64,000 nucleotides of DNA, from contig NZ_FNWW01000006.1 in NCBI RefSeq assembly GCF_900108515.1, positions 186,001 to 250,000 of the forward strand, in the 5' to 3' direction. The stretch is from Halobacillus karajensis (GTDB lineage Bacteria; Bacillota; Bacilli; Bacillales; Halobacillaceae). Positions within the stretch are counted from its first letter, which is position 1, and each line of letters starts with the position of its first letter. Position numbers and translations under genes: made by a program. The notes below the pieces were generated by a model that searched no databases, was not told the DNA's origin, and saw only the letters and a list, made by a program, of their open reading frames with translations. Below are positions 9,073 through 18,120 of this stretch, piece after piece.

Positions 9073-10224
9073 GTGCTCTATGCCATGAATGCGGAGGGGG
9101 AGTTATATTCCCTATACCAAAGAACTCTCAAAGAAGTTGATTCATTAAGGAAGAGCCTTTACTTTTGTCCTGTATGTAATGAACCTTTACAAGTCCGTGC
9201 CGGACCGAAGACGATCCCACACTTTTCTCATTTTCCAAAAAGTGATTGTACGTTTAAACAACGCGGGGAAACAGTGGAACATGAAAAAGGAAAGTGGGCT
9301 TTGTATCAATGGTTAAAAGGTCAGGGATATCAGGTTCAATTGGAATATTATCTACCCCAAATTAAACAGAGACCTGACCTATGGTTAAATGTAAAAAATA
9401 AAAAAATAGCGATTGAATTTCAATGTGCCTCGATACCCCCTCATGAAATTAACAAAAGGACCTTATGTTATAGGAAGGCTGAAGTTTTTCCGCTCTGGAT
9501 ATTAGGAACAAAACATTTTCATAAGTCGAACCCCCATCAAATTTTCCTTAATGATTTTTCCCGCACATTTTTATATTACTGGAAAGAACAATACCAACTC
9601 TTCTTTTTTGAAGCCTCTCAAAGCAGATTCATTCTTGTTTCCAATATTCATTCTACGGGCTTGCGTCCTATTCATGCAGATATTCGATATGTGCCCTTAT
9701 CCGAATTCAGCTTCTCTCAGCTTTTTCGCCCCCATCGTCATCACGTTTCCAATGAACGACTGTTCTTGGAAATAGAAAAATCATGGTACAAAAATCGGAC
9801 GGTATATCAAAGGAAGGTAGGCTCAGAAGAGCAGAACTACCGTCAATATTTATACCTGAAAGGGTACCACTTTTCACTTATCCCGAGTATTTGCTATTTG
9901 CCTCTGCCAGGTCAAGTACAGCTGGGAACGAAGCCTTATATATGGCAGACCCGTTTATTTGTCGACCATCTTTTACATCTACCGATCGGCGCTCCAGTTA
10001 AGTTCCCTCCCTTAAATATTTCTCCTACTTTAAATGGATACGTTCCTGATCTGTCTGGCCAATATATAAACATGCTTACTCAATTAAATATCATAGAAAA
10101 AACGGGAGAGAATAATTATATCAAGAAAAAACAGGTTCTATTTCATACACGTATGGAAGATGCACTGGAGGATGATCTACAGATGTTGCATAAGTTGAAA
10201 AAATTACAAAGAATTAAGATTTAG
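9073..10224 (+). CDS. coiA: Competence protein CoiA family
   Basis: CoiA supports processing of incoming single-stranded DNA during transformation. The 383-aa protein begins with a zinc-ribbon-like element (CPVC at about residues 32-35, then HFSHFPKSDC), followed by a restriction-endonuclease-like core with the PD-(D/E)xK-type residues RPDLWL and IEFQCASI. GTG start at 9073, 8 nt after AAGGAGG. The position between mecA and pepF matches B. subtilis. Whether this organism is competent cannot be told from this window. Confidence 0.9.
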   Translation: MLYAMNAEGELYSLYQRTLKEVDSLRKSLYFCPVCNEPLQVRAGPKTIPHFSHFPKSDCTFKQRGETVEHEKGKWALYQWLKGQGYQVQLEYYLPQIKQRPDLWLNVKNKKIAIEFQCASIPPHEINKRTLCYRKAEVFPLWILGTKHFHKSNPHQIFLNDFSRTFLYYWKEQYQLFFFEASQSRFILVSNIHSTGLRPIHADIRYVPLSEFSFSQLFRPHRHHVSNERLFLEIEKSWYKNRTVYQRKVGSEEQNYRQYLYLKGYHFSLIPSICYLPLPGQVQLGTKPYIWQTRLFVDHLLHLPIGAPVKFPPLNISPTLNGYVPDLSGQYINMLTQLNIIEKTGENNYIKKKQVLFHTRMEDALEDDLQMLHKLKKLQRIKI

Positions 10225-10288
10225 GAAGGGATTCACACGATAATCGAGAATTTTTTAGGATGATGAATATTTTTAAGGAGGATGCTGG

Positions 10289-12097
10289 ATGTCGTCTACG
10301 AAAGAATTACCGAAAAGAGACGAAATACCTGTAGAAAAAACGTGGGATCTTGAAGCCATGTTTGCTACAGATGAAGAATGGTATAAAGAATTAGAAGAAG
10401 CGAAAAAGTTACTGCCTGAATTGGAAAAGTTTCAAGGGAAGGTTGGAGAGTCTGCAGAACAACTTTATGAGCTTCTTTCCTTTCAAGATAAAATATCCCA
10501 TAAAATTGGATTGTTATATACGTATGCTCATATGCGTAATGACCAGGATACAACCAATTCTCACTATCAGGAAATGAATGCCAAAGCAGAAAATTTATTT
10601 ACTAAAATAGCTTCTGCTATGAGTTTTATCGTTCCGGAAATTTTAGCCCTCCCTGAAGGGAAAGTGAAAAGCTTTATAGACTCGTATGACCCGCTGGAAC
10701 TATATAAGCATACCCTTGATGAAATTACCCGTCAGAGAGCACATGTCTTGAGCGAGAAGGAAGAGAAGCTGTTAGCTGGCTTTTCTGAAATCGGAGCCAA
10801 TCCCTCTCAAACATTTGGGGCTCTTAACAATGCTGACCTTACTTTTCCAACCATTAAGAATGAAAAGGGGGAAGAAGTCGATCTTACTCATGGGCGATAC
10901 ATCAATTTCCTCAAGTCTGATAATCGGGAAGTCCGAAAATCAGCCTTTGATGCGATGTATGATACGTTCGGATCGTTCAAAAACACGTTCGCATCCACAC
11001 TTGCAGGCCATGTGAAAAAGAACAACTTTAATGCATCTGTCCGAAAATATGACCGGGCACGTCAAGCGAAACTGGATAATAATAATATCCCTGAATCCGT
11101 CTATGATAATTTGCTGGAAGCAGTAAATGAACGTTTACCACTGCTGCACCGTTATGCTGAACTAAGAAAAGATGTGCTTGAACTTGAAGAGGTCCATATG
11201 TATGACCTTTATACTCCTCTTGTCAAAGATGCAGAAATGGAAATTTCGTATGAAGAAGCACAGGATCTTGTACTTAAGGGGTTAAAACCGCTTGGCGAAG
11301 AATATGTTCGTTTAGTAAAAGAAGGCTTTGAGAACCGCTGGATTGATGTAGAAGAGAATAAAGGTAAAAGAAGTGGTGCTTATTCATCCGGGCACTATGG
11401 AACAAATCCTTATATCCTTATGAACTGGCAGAATAATGTCAACAACCTTTTTACACTTGCTCACGAGCTGGGGCACTCTCTTCATAGTTATTACACGCAT
11501 AAAAATCAACCGTACCGTTACGGGAATTATTCCATCTTTGTTGCAGAAGTCGCTTCGACTTGTAATGAAGCCTTGCTTAACGACTATATGATTAAAAACA
11601 CGAATAGTGAAAAAGAAAAACTTTACTTGCTGAACAACTTCTTAGAAGGATTCAGGGGCACGGTGTTCAGACAAACAATGTTCGCTGAATTCGAACATGA
11701 TATTCACATGCAAGCTCAAAATGGTGAAGCTTTGACTGCAGATAAATTAACTGAAATATATTACGATCTTAATAAAAAGTATTTCGGGGAAAACATCGTT
11801 ATTGATGAAAAAATTGGTCTTGAATGGGCTCGAATTCCACATTTCTATATGGGTTATTACGTGTACCAGTATTCTACGGGTTATGCTGCTGCCCAGGCCC
11901 TCGCTGGTCAAATTCTTGAGGAAGGGGAGCCTGCTGTCGAGCGTTATAAGAGTTTCCTTAAGGCTGGTAGCAGTGATTACCCGATTGAAGTTTTAAAACA
12001 AGCCGGTGTCGATATGACTTCGAAAGATCCTATTTTATCCGCTTTGGATGTTTTTGAAGAAAAGCTGAACGAAATGGAACAGTTACTGAAGAAGTGA
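10289..12097 (+). CDS. pepF: Oligoendopeptidase F
   Basis: Cytoplasmic M3-family zinc metallopeptidase that cleaves short peptides. The zinc-binding HELGH is at residues 392-396 with the third ligand glutamate expected in the following SIFVAEVAST segment. 602 aa matches PepF. It would process peptides imported by the Opp transporter encoded at the start of the window; in B. subtilis PepF overproduction also affects sporulation phosphorelay peptides. ATG with TAAGGAGG 8 nt upstream; a strong terminator follows. Confidence 0.95.
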   Translation: MSSTKELPKRDEIPVEKTWDLEAMFATDEEWYKELEEAKKLLPELEKFQGKVGESAEQLYELLSFQDKISHKIGLLYTYAHMRNDQDTTNSHYQEMNAKAENLFTKIASAMSFIVPEILALPEGKVKSFIDSYDPLELYKHTLDEITRQRAHVLSEKEEKLLAGFSEIGANPSQTFGALNNADLTFPTIKNEKGEEVDLTHGRYINFLKSDNREVRKSAFDAMYDTFGSFKNTFASTLAGHVKKNNFNASVRKYDRARQAKLDNNNIPESVYDNLLEAVNERLPLLHRYAELRKDVLELEEVHMYDLYTPLVKDAEMEISYEEAQDLVLKGLKPLGEEYVRLVKEGFENRWIDVEENKGKRSGAYSSGHYGTNPYILMNWQNNVNNLFTLAHELGHSLHSYYTHKNQPYRYGNYSIFVAEVASTCNEALLNDYMIKNTNSEKEKLYLLNNFLEGFRGTVFRQTMFAEFEHDIHMQAQNGEALTADKLTEIYYDLNKKYFGENIVIDEKIGLEWARIPHFYMGYYVYQYSTGYAAAQALAGQILEEGEPAVERYKSFLKAGSSDYPIEVLKQAGVDMTSKDPILSALDVFEEKLNEMEQLLKK

Positions 12098-12106
12098 TCC
12101 AATTTA

Positions 12107-12142
12107 AAACCCCACAGAACAATTAGTTCTGTGGGGTTTATT
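12107..12142 (+). terminator. Terminator of pepF, possibly bidirectional
   Basis: A 13-bp perfect stem (AACCCCACAGAAC with GTTCTGTGGGGTT) and 5-nt loop, followed by TTATTT; the minus strand reads GGGGTTTTAAATT. It may also end the small minus-strand gene whose stop lies in its right arm. Confidence 0.88.
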
Positions 12143-12314
12143 TAAATCCACGAAAGGTCTTTTTGTGTGAAGGAATAGAGATGATAAGATAGATGGCTAT
12201 GATTAATAATGGTGAACTGATGTATAAAGGATAAAGATGCATAAGTGCAAATAGATGGAAACCAGCTAAAAACAAGATCATTAATAAAAAGAGAAGGATC
12301 ATCCAAAGTTTCAT
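12138..12314 (-). CDS. Small hydrophobic membrane protein, unknown
   Basis: I do not recognise this 58-aa protein. It contains two hydrophobic stretches, about residues 2-22 and 27-46, joined by a short loop and ending in a basic tail (SHKKTFRGFK), as in a two-pass membrane peptide. Start chosen at the ATG at 12314 because GGGGGTG lies 6 nt upstream; an ATG 15 bp further up lacks a site. It lies between pepF and spxH, both well-conserved genes, with its own stop inside the pepF terminator. Reality is likely but not certain. Confidence 0.5.
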   Translation of the reverse strand: MKLWMILLFLLMILFLAGFHLFALMHLYPLYISSPLLIIAIYLIISIPSHKKTFRGFK

Positions 12315-12373
12315 ATGCCACACCCCCATGGTTTATTTTATGGAAGGATTTATGGACACATGACACTTACTAA

Positions 12374-12404
12374 AAATAAAAGCCCCCGAATCAGGGACCT
12401 TTAA
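12374..12404 (-). terminator. Terminator of spxH operon
   Basis: On the minus strand GGTCCC / GGGGGC pair with one G-T around a 6-nt loop and run into TTTTATTTT. Confidence 0.7.
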
Positions 12405-13292
12405 TCATGAACCAATATATTTCCAGAAAGCCCCATGTTTCACAGGTACTTCCCGTACTTTTTGTTTGAGCACAAGCTTTTTCATTTCCCGTTTTGCTTC
12501 TTGTTCAGTCCAATCGTATACCACAGCAATTTCTTTATTTGCTACGAAGCGATAGTGTTGCAAGAAATCCTCCAAAGCAGGTTTTATGCCAGGCTTTGGA
12601 TCCTTTTGCAGCATTTCTTTCAACACTTTCACATAAACCTCATACGCATACAAACCAGTGATTTTCAGTCCTGCATCTTCTTCAGATTCATTGAAGATTA
12701 CAATGGTGGGGGTAGAGTCTACATCCATTTCATGCGCTAATTTCAAATCACATTGTAAGGCGCGGCGGGCAGCATCTCCGTATAAATCGTTTCTGAATTC
12801 TTTTACATCAAGTCTGCTTTTTTCAGCACATTCAATTAAAACATTTTCATCTGAGATGTTCTGTTTTTCAAGGAATACATTTTCTTGAACTTTACGCAAA
12901 AAGCGCATGCCGGCTTTTTTTCCTTGAAGCTCAGCAGCTTTAACGGCTAGTGCTGTCGCAAGTGGAGAGGAAATGGGATTTTCCAGCCATACATCTCCAT
13001 CACAACACATCCCTGTTCGTGATCCCGTTTTATCCCAAACTTCCTTTAAATTTTCAGGCTTTTTCATTTTATTTTGGTGTAATGAGGCAAGCTTACCACT
13101 GATAATCGGTCGGAGGGTAAAGAAGCGTCCATATTCGATTGTGAGCTTCTTCAAAAAGGGTTCTAGTGACCAGCATTCCGGACAGAGAGGATCAATAAAT
13201 ACATAGATCTCAATCGGTCGTTTTAGTAAATTGAAAAAGCCGCTCGCTGTTCCGTTTGTTTCTTTGTCACTGTTTAAACTTTTCCAACTCAC
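12405..13292 (-). CDS. spxH: ClpXP adaptor SpxH (YjbH), DsbA-like
   Basis: SpxH binds Spx and presents it to ClpXP. The 295-aa protein has a thioredoxin/DsbA-like fold with the active-site motif CPEC at residues 37-40, further cysteines in a GMCCDGD motif near residue 95 and a cis-Pro-like element ([10 protein letters not shown]). The N-terminal cysteine-rich part in B. subtilis YjbH binds zinc that is released on oxidation. Its stop overlaps nothing, but its ATG overlaps the 3' end of the globin gene, so the two are co-translated. The target, spx, is 5 kb away. Confidence 0.9.
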   Translation of the reverse strand: MSWKSLNSDKETNGTASGFFNLLKRPIEIYVFIDPLCPECWSLEPFLKKLTIEYGRFFTLRPIISGKLASLHQNKMKKPENLKEVWDKTGSRTGMCCDGDVWLENPISSPLATALAVKAAELQGKKAGMRFLRKVQENVFLEKQNISDENVLIECAEKSRLDVKEFRNDLYGDAARRALQCDLKLAHEMDVDSTPTIVIFNESEEDAGLKITGLYAYEVYVKVLKEMLQKDPKPGIKPALEDFLQHYRFVANKEIAVVYDWTEQEAKREMKKLVLKQKVREVPVKHGAFWKYIGS

Positions 13293-13687
13293 ATCGATTC
13301 TCCTTTCCCATCCTCTGGTGAATTCATCATATGGTTTGCTGTCATGGTAAGCCTTTCAAACATGAATGACCGGTAAGGTTCTTCAATGCGAACCTCATTC
13401 ATGGCCCCTGACATACAAGACAGCCATGCATCTCTTCTTGTAGGAGTAATTTTAAAAGGCAGATGCCTCGCACGCAACATAGGGTGACCATGCTCTTCGA
13501 CATAGAGGGGGGGACCACCAAAAAATTGCGTTAAAAATTGTTTTTGCTTACGGATGGTTTCTGTGAAATCATCTGGAAAAATAGGGGTTAAATCCGGGTG
13601 TTCACTCACCCGTTTGTAAAAAGCTTCTACAAGCTCATCTATTTTTTCTTTCCCGAGTTCCTCAAAAACGGTTCCTTGTTGTTGCAT
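13289..13687 (-). CDS. yjbI: Truncated globin, YjbI-like
   Basis: Group II truncated hemoglobin of 132 aa. Family residues are visible: [33 protein letters not shown] and the heme-pocket segment [13 protein letters not shown] containing the proximal histidine. Start at 13687 is chosen because AGGAAGGG precedes that ATG; the ORF is open further upstream (to 13819) but that extension overlaps the CYTH gene and lacks a ribosome site. The 3' end overlaps the spxH start by 4 bp. In Staphylococcus and Bacillus the yjbH-yjbI pair is conserved; a role linked to oxidant stress is inferred. Confidence 0.88.
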   Translation of the reverse strand: MQQQGTVFEELGKEKIDELVEAFYKRVSEHPDLTPIFPDDFTETIRKQKQFLTQFFGGPPLYVEEHGHPMLRARHLPFKITPTRRDAWLSCMSGAMNEVRIEEPYRSFMFERLTMTANHMMNSPEDGKGESM

Positions 13688-13742
13688 AACATCCCTTCCT
13701 GTCTGTTCATACATTTTAGCAATGGGGGCTGCGCAACGGCAA

Positions 13743-14330
13743 CTATTCTGATTGCAGCTTAGCATTGTAGAAGCGTTTAATCTTATTATCTGTTTGTCGT
13801 TCAGGAATATTGCATGCATTTAAAATTTCACGGATGACTTTTTTTCCGTTTTCCTGAGAACTTGCTTCTACTTCAAGTTCATAGTCTTCTTTGTCGTAAT
13901 ACAAGCTATGGTCAAGGACGATAGTGGCTCCATTATATTCCACTTCTTTACGCCTCGTCGTCAATGAACCAAGGTAATGGAGGTGTTCGATTGTAATACC
14001 AAGGTCACGTAATTGTTTACTTACCTCGGGCGTTTCCATCATTTTATTTTGTATCCAAAGGTTCGCCCCATCTTCTGATAACGAATCATGTGTCTCCAGC
14101 AATCCTTCTTCGTGAGGCTGCTTTAAGGTTAAAGTCCATTGTCCGTTTTTTTGACGGATTCTTAAAGCTGCGCCCTGTTGCTTTAGAAGCATGTCTTCTG
14201 TTTCAAAATAATAATTGGTTTGTTCAATTAGTTCAACTGATTCGAATGGCAAGAACTGATAGACCTTCTGATATTCATTTTTTTTCAGCATGTTTTTAAA
14301 CTCGATTTCAATTTCTTGTGCGATGATCAA
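13743..14330 (-). CDS. yjbK: CYTH domain protein, YjbK-like
   Basis: Member of the CYTH (CyaB/thiamine triphosphatase) superfamily, enzymes acting on triphosphates or polyphosphate. The signature EIEIEFK at the N terminus and alternating basic and acidic strand residues (ALRIRQKNGQWTLTLK, YELEVEA) are visible. 195 aa. Start codon is problematic: the ORF opens with TTG at 14330 but AGGAGG (14333-14338) ends only 2 nt before it; two ATC codons follow at better spacing. It faces relQ divergently, as in B. subtilis where yjbK-yjbM-NAD kinase are grouped. Substrate unknown. Confidence 0.83.
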   Translation of the reverse strand: MIIAQEIEIEFKNMLKKNEYQKVYQFLPFESVELIEQTNYYFETEDMLLKQQGAALRIRQKNGQWTLTLKQPHEEGLLETHDSLSEDGANLWIQNKMMETPEVSKQLRDLGITIEHLHYLGSLTTRRKEVEYNGATIVLDHSLYYDKEDYELEVEASSQENGKKVIREILNACNIPERQTDNKIKRFYNAKLQSE

Positions 14331-14385
14331 AACCTCCTGATCGTAGTATATTGTCAGGCGCCGTGCTTATTCTGCAGGCTAACTT

Positions 14386-14396
14386 TATGATACAAT
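14386..14396 (+). promoter_or_regulatory. Extended -10 promoter of relQ
   Basis: TGATACAAT (TG at 14388, -10 TACAAT at 14391-14396) is an extended -10 element about 75 bp before the relQ start. No good -35 is seen. Confidence 0.5.
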
Positions 14397-14470
14397 GAAT
14401 GGGAGATAAAACGCACATATTTACTATTACGATTTCCTCTGAAGAAAGGATACATAAAGGTGGGCGCTGG

Positions 14471-15109
14471 ATGAATTGGGAGATATTTATAGCACCTTAT
14501 GCACAAGTAGTGGAAGAACTGAAAATTAAATTAAAAGGGATGCGCCGGCAATTTGAATATGAAGAAGAACAATCGCCGATTGAATTTGTGACCGGAAGGG
14601 TAAAGCCAAAGTCAAGCATCATTGAAAAGGCAAGACGAAAAGCCATAAACCCTGAAAATATAGAAGAAGAATTACAGGATATTGCGGGAGTTCGTGTGGT
14701 TTGTCAATTTGTCGATGATATATATGCGGTAGTGAACATGCTTCGCAACCGCCATGATTTTGAAATAGTCGAAGAAAAGGATTATGTATCAAGGAAAAAG
14801 GACAGTGGATACAGATCTTTTCACGTCATTATCCGTTATCCTGTGGAAACGATTCATGGCGAAAAGAAAGTGCTTGCCGAAATCCAAATTCGAACCTTGG
14901 CGATGAATTTTTGGGCTACGAATGAGCATTCTTTAAATTATAAGTATTCGGGAAAGATACCTACAGAGATCAAATCCCGCCTGAAGCGAGCAGGAGAAGC
15001 TGCGTTTCAGCTTGATGAAGAGATGTCAAAGATCAAAAGTGAGATCCAAGAAGCCCAACGCGCATTCTTAAGAAAAGAAGAATTAAAGAAAAATCCGAGG
15101 AAAACGTGA
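14471..15109 (+). CDS. relQ: Small alarmone synthetase RelQ (YjbM/SasB)
   Basis: Synthesises (p)ppGpp from ATP and GDP/GTP. It is a 212-aa single-domain synthetase without hydrolase or TGS/ACT domains, as expected for RelQ. Visible motifs: [16 protein letters not shown] near residue 45, [11 protein letters not shown], the DSGYRSFH segment and [17 protein letters not shown] with catalytic glutamate. ATG at 14471 preceded by AAGGTGG; upstream in-frame codons from 14399 are not conserved. It lies just before NAD kinase; in B. subtilis yjbM-ppnK-yjbO form one transcription unit. Confidence 0.92.
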   Translation: MNWEIFIAPYAQVVEELKIKLKGMRRQFEYEEEQSPIEFVTGRVKPKSSIIEKARRKAINPENIEEELQDIAGVRVVCQFVDDIYAVVNMLRNRHDFEIVEEKDYVSRKKDSGYRSFHVIIRYPVETIHGEKKVLAEIQIRTLAMNFWATNEHSLNYKYSGKIPTEIKSRLKRAGEAAFQLDEEMSKIKSEIQEAQRAFLRKEELKKNPRKT

Positions 15110-15123
15110 GGAGTGGTGGACCA

Positions 15124-15930
15124 ATGAAGTTCTCGATTTTATCCAAAGGCGATCAGAAATCCAATGAAATTCGCTCTAAAATCAAAAACTATCTGACTGA
15201 GTTTAAATTGGAATATGATGAAGACGAACCAGAACTGGCTATATCTGTTGGTGGAGATGGGACATTGTTAGAGGCCTTTCACACCTATGTTCATAGGTTA
15301 GATAAGACAGCTTTTATCGGTATACATACCGGTCATCTGGGATTCTATGCAGACTGGATGCCGGAAGAGTTAGAAAAATTGATCATTGAAATAGCCAAAA
15401 CTCCGTTTCAGGTTGTTGAATACCCACTACTGGAAGTTACGATTAGACCAAAAGATGGAGGAGAAGAAGACCGATATCTTGCATTGAACGAATGCACGAT
15501 TAAGACAGCTGAAGGTTCTGTCGTGATGGATATTGAAATTAAAGGCGATCATTTTGAAACTTTCCGGGGGGATGGATTATGTGTTTCCACTCCTTCAGGA
15601 AGTACAGCTTATAACAAAGCCCTTGGGGGAGCTATTTTACACCCTTCACTTGAAGCTTTTCAGATTGCAGAGATGGCTTCGATTAACAATCGGGTATTCC
15701 GGACAATTGGATCTCCGCTTATCCTACCTAGTCATCACACATGCATGTTCAAACCAAAGCATGACCGCAGTTTCCTGTTTACCATTGACCACATTACCCG
15801 TACGTATAAAGATGTGAAATCGATTCAGTGTCGAGTAGCTGAAGAAAAAGTCCGTTTTGCCAGGTTCCGTCCATTTCCGTTCTGGAAACGCGTCCATGAC
15901 TCATTTGTTGCCGATGACTACTCCGAGTGA
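15124..15930 (+). CDS. nadK: NAD kinase
   Basis: Phosphorylates NAD to NADP using ATP or polyphosphate. The family glycine motif GGDGT is at residues 43-47 and the NE-type motif appears as LNECTIK; the segment [19 protein letters not shown] is the conserved nucleotide-binding loop. 268 aa fits. Start ATG 15124 follows GGAGTGGTGG; an in-frame GTG at 15106 overlaps the relQ stop but has no site. The 3' end overlaps the next gene by about 35 bp. Confidence 0.95.
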   Translation: MKFSILSKGDQKSNEIRSKIKNYLTEFKLEYDEDEPELAISVGGDGTLLEAFHTYVHRLDKTAFIGIHTGHLGFYADWMPEELEKLIIEIAKTPFQVVEYPLLEVTIRPKDGGEEDRYLALNECTIKTAEGSVVMDIEIKGDHFETFRGDGLCVSTPSGSTAYNKALGGAILHPSLEAFQIAEMASINNRVFRTIGSPLILPSHHTCMFKPKHDRSFLFTIDHITRTYKDVKSIQCRVAEEKVRFARFRPFPFWKRVHDSFVADDYSE

Positions 15931-16801
15931 AGTTTCAAAAACCTGGCGGGTGCATGAAGAATACGGCGGTTTTTCAATCAGAGATTTCCTGATCAAAGTT
16001 GGTGAATTTTCACGGCAGCTATTAAAGAAAGTACGTATATCAGGATCTGTATATGTGAATGGAAAAATGGCGGAACTATGGCAGCCACTTGAAATCGAGG
16101 ATGAAGTAAAGGTTGTTTTTCCAAAAGAAGAAAGAGGGGCTGTTATCCCCAGACAAGGTCCTCTGTCGATTCTTTTTGAAGATGAGGATGTCCTTGTGAT
16201 TGATAAACCACCAGGGATTCCTGTAGTACCTCCTTTCAATAAACAAGAGCCTTCAATTGCGAGTTACTTGCTTGATGAATATAAACGGAGAGAGTATCCA
16301 TGCACTGTACATGTCGTGACCCGACTGGATCGCGAGACTTCAGGTCTTATGCTTGTGTCTAAACATGCCTATAGTCATATGCTTCTTACTAAGAAGCTGG
16401 ATGAAGTGTCGAGAGAGTATGTAGCTCTCGTGCAGGGGTGTTTTCATGAAAAGGAAGGTTTAATTGATGAACCGATAGCCCGTGCGGAAGATTCAATCAT
16501 AAAAAGAACGGTGGCTGAGAATGGTAAACCTTCTCAGACTAAGTTTTACCTTGAAAAGCAGGGGCAGGACTTTTCTAGAGTACGTTTTAAGCTTTTAACA
16601 GGGAGGACTCACCAAATACGTGTTCACATGGCGTTTAAAGGATATCCGTTGGCTGGTGATACCCTGTATGGGGCGAGAGCCTTGGAAGGAAAGCAAGGTC
16701 AAGCTCTTCACTGTGATCGTCTTTGTTTCCTTCATCCATGGACGAAGGAAAAGATGAGATTTGTATCAGAGCCTCCCAAAGACTGGGATACATACGCTTG
16801 A
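15896..16801 (+). CDS. yjbO: RluD-type 23S rRNA pseudouridine synthase, YjbO-like
   Basis: Converts uridine to pseudouridine in RNA. N-terminal S4-like RNA-binding domain ([20 protein letters not shown]) is followed by the RsuA/RluD catalytic domain with the signature [12 protein letters not shown], whose aspartate is catalytic, and the [17 protein letters not shown] segment. About 300 aa. The start is uncertain: ATG 15896 (weak TGGAAA upstream) or ATG 15914, both inside the NAD kinase gene. Third gene of the relQ unit; terminated immediately after. Confidence 0.88.
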   Translation: MTHLLPMTTPSEVSKTWRVHEEYGGFSIRDFLIKVGEFSRQLLKKVRISGSVYVNGKMAELWQPLEIEDEVKVVFPKEERGAVIPRQGPLSILFEDEDVLVIDKPPGIPVVPPFNKQEPSIASYLLDEYKRREYPCTVHVVTRLDRETSGLMLVSKHAYSHMLLTKKLDEVSREYVALVQGCFHEKEGLIDEPIARAEDSIIKRTVAENGKPSQTKFYLEKQGQDFSRVRFKLLTGRTHQIRVHMAFKGYPLAGDTLYGARALEGKQGQALHCDRLCFLHPWTKEKMRFVSEPPKDWDTYA

Positions 16802-16828
16802 GGCATTCCATGCCTCAAGTTTTTTAAT
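16797..16828 (+). terminator. Terminator of relQ-nadK-yjbO unit
   Basis: Perfect stem CTTGAGGCA / TGCCTCAAG with a tiny loop, then TTTTTT; the stem includes the last codon and the stop. Confidence 0.92.
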
Positions 16829-17125
16829 AACTTTATAGTGGGGAGCCTCTAGTTGCAGTGGTTACTCACCGAGGTTTGTTTTAAGCTATCCTGAATAAAC
16901 ATGGCACCTGTTCTTCAGTCCTTGTCTCATAAATCATTTAATGACTAGCTCCCCCTTAATTAATGGGGGGCATAGGACAGGAATTTTACTCTATTACAAA
17001 AGCGTCCTGAGTAGAGGATGATTTTAATGTGGCTTCTTATGTCCATGACTTTGGAATCTGAAGGGATAAGGAGGCGGGATCCAGGTGGACCTGGCTTCTC
17101 CCCCTTGTCTATTCTTCAAGACTGG
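16829..17125. other. Intergenic region with two hairpins, no gene
   Basis: About 300 bp without an ORF. Two inverted repeats are visible: CCCCC-TTAATTAA-T-GGGGG around 16951-16970, and an imperfect hairpin at about 17070-17108 with CCAGG/CCTGG at its core, which could terminate prpE on the minus strand although it lacks a T tract. Confidence 0.5.
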
Positions 17126-17857
17126 TTAATAACTGAATTTCTCTTCTATCCTTGGCATAGAAGAAGGGACACTGAAAATCTTCTCTTCAGGTAAGCGGAA
17201 GGCGGTCAATTTCCCACCGAAAACACACCCCGTATCAATATTTACTGTTTTATTGACAAAGCGTGGTTCACGGACAGGAGTATGACCATACACAATCCAG
17301 CGGTCACCCTTATAGTGTTGGGCCCAATCACGCCTAACGGGCCTGCCATCAGGAAGCTTTTCGCCGGTAATATCCCCATAAAGGACGAAAGTTTCAATAC
17401 TTTTATTTCTATGACCAATATCTTTTTCACGGATTCCAGCATGAGCGACTACAGCGTTGACATCCTTCAAAATTAAGTGAAAGGGTGCTTCTTCATATAA
17501 ATGTTTAAATTGTTTTTTTACTATTTTTTGATCTTCCTTTTCTAAGGATCGGAATTCTTCAGCTGTTGTCTCTAGTCCGTGTTTTTCCTGGACAGGGTTT
17601 CCGAGAAAAAAGCGGTATAGTTTATTGCAATGATTTCCTGGGACATAATGGGCTCCTTTTTTTGTAACTAATCGATAAACGAAGGTAATACATTCAATTG
17701 AAGAAGGGCCCCGGTCTGTAATGTCACCAACGAAAACAGGTGTGTACCCTTGGGGGTGATGGGGGAGGCCGTCGGTCCACTCGTAGCCGAGTTCATTAAA
17801 TAATTGCTTCAACTCATCGAAGCATCCGTGCACGTCGCCAATAATATCATAACTCAT
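17126..17857 (-). CDS. prpE: Bis(5'-nucleosyl)-tetraphosphatase PrpE
   Basis: Metallophosphoesterase that cleaves Ap4A-type dinucleotides; in B. subtilis it also affects spore germination. Motifs in order: GDVHG (residues 7-11), GDITDRG, GNHCNK and the later AHAG and YGHTPV histidines, all metal or phosphate ligands of the PPP family. 243 aa is as expected. ATG with GGAG upstream. Location after yjbO matches B. subtilis. Confidence 0.9.
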   Translation of the reverse strand: MSYDIIGDVHGCFDELKQLFNELGYEWTDGLPHHPQGYTPVFVGDITDRGPSSIECITFVYRLVTKKGAHYVPGNHCNKLYRFFLGNPVQEKHGLETTAEEFRSLEKEDQKIVKKQFKHLYEEAPFHLILKDVNAVVAHAGIREKDIGHRNKSIETFVLYGDITGEKLPDGRPVRRDWAQHYKGDRWIVYGHTPVREPRFVNKTVNIDTGCVFGGKLTAFRLPEEKIFSVPSSMPRIEEKFSY

Positions 17858-18050
17858 GATGAATTCTCCTTTACTTTTATCCTATAAAGCTCCTATATGA
17901 ATAGACTCAGGGTGTGCCCTATATATGGAAGATATTTTTCCCAAGCCTTCGAAATACTAAACATAAATACTCTATTCCCTTTCCGTTCAACCTTCTGTTA
18001 AACTACATTTATGTGCTCTGTGCGTGATGTTGAATATTAAGTGACATTCG

Positions 18051-18079
18051 TTGACAAACAGGTTCATCGCCATTAAGAT
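18051..18079 (+). promoter_or_regulatory. Promoter of mgtE
   Basis: TTGACA (18051-18056), 17 nt, TAAGAT (18074-18079), about 40 bp before the start codon. No magnesium M-box is visible between it and the gene. Confidence 0.65.
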
Positions 18080-18120
18080 TAAACGGTCAAAAACGAAATA
18101 GACGCTGGGGAGGGTTGCTT

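Noticed and set aside
13687-13819. 44-residue N-terminal extension of the truncated globin
   Set aside because: It overlaps the CYTH gene, lacks a ribosome site and is not part of the globin family.
18000-18120. M-box magnesium riboswitch before mgtE
   Set aside because: None of the conserved M-box elements is visible; the leader after the promoter is only about 35 nt.
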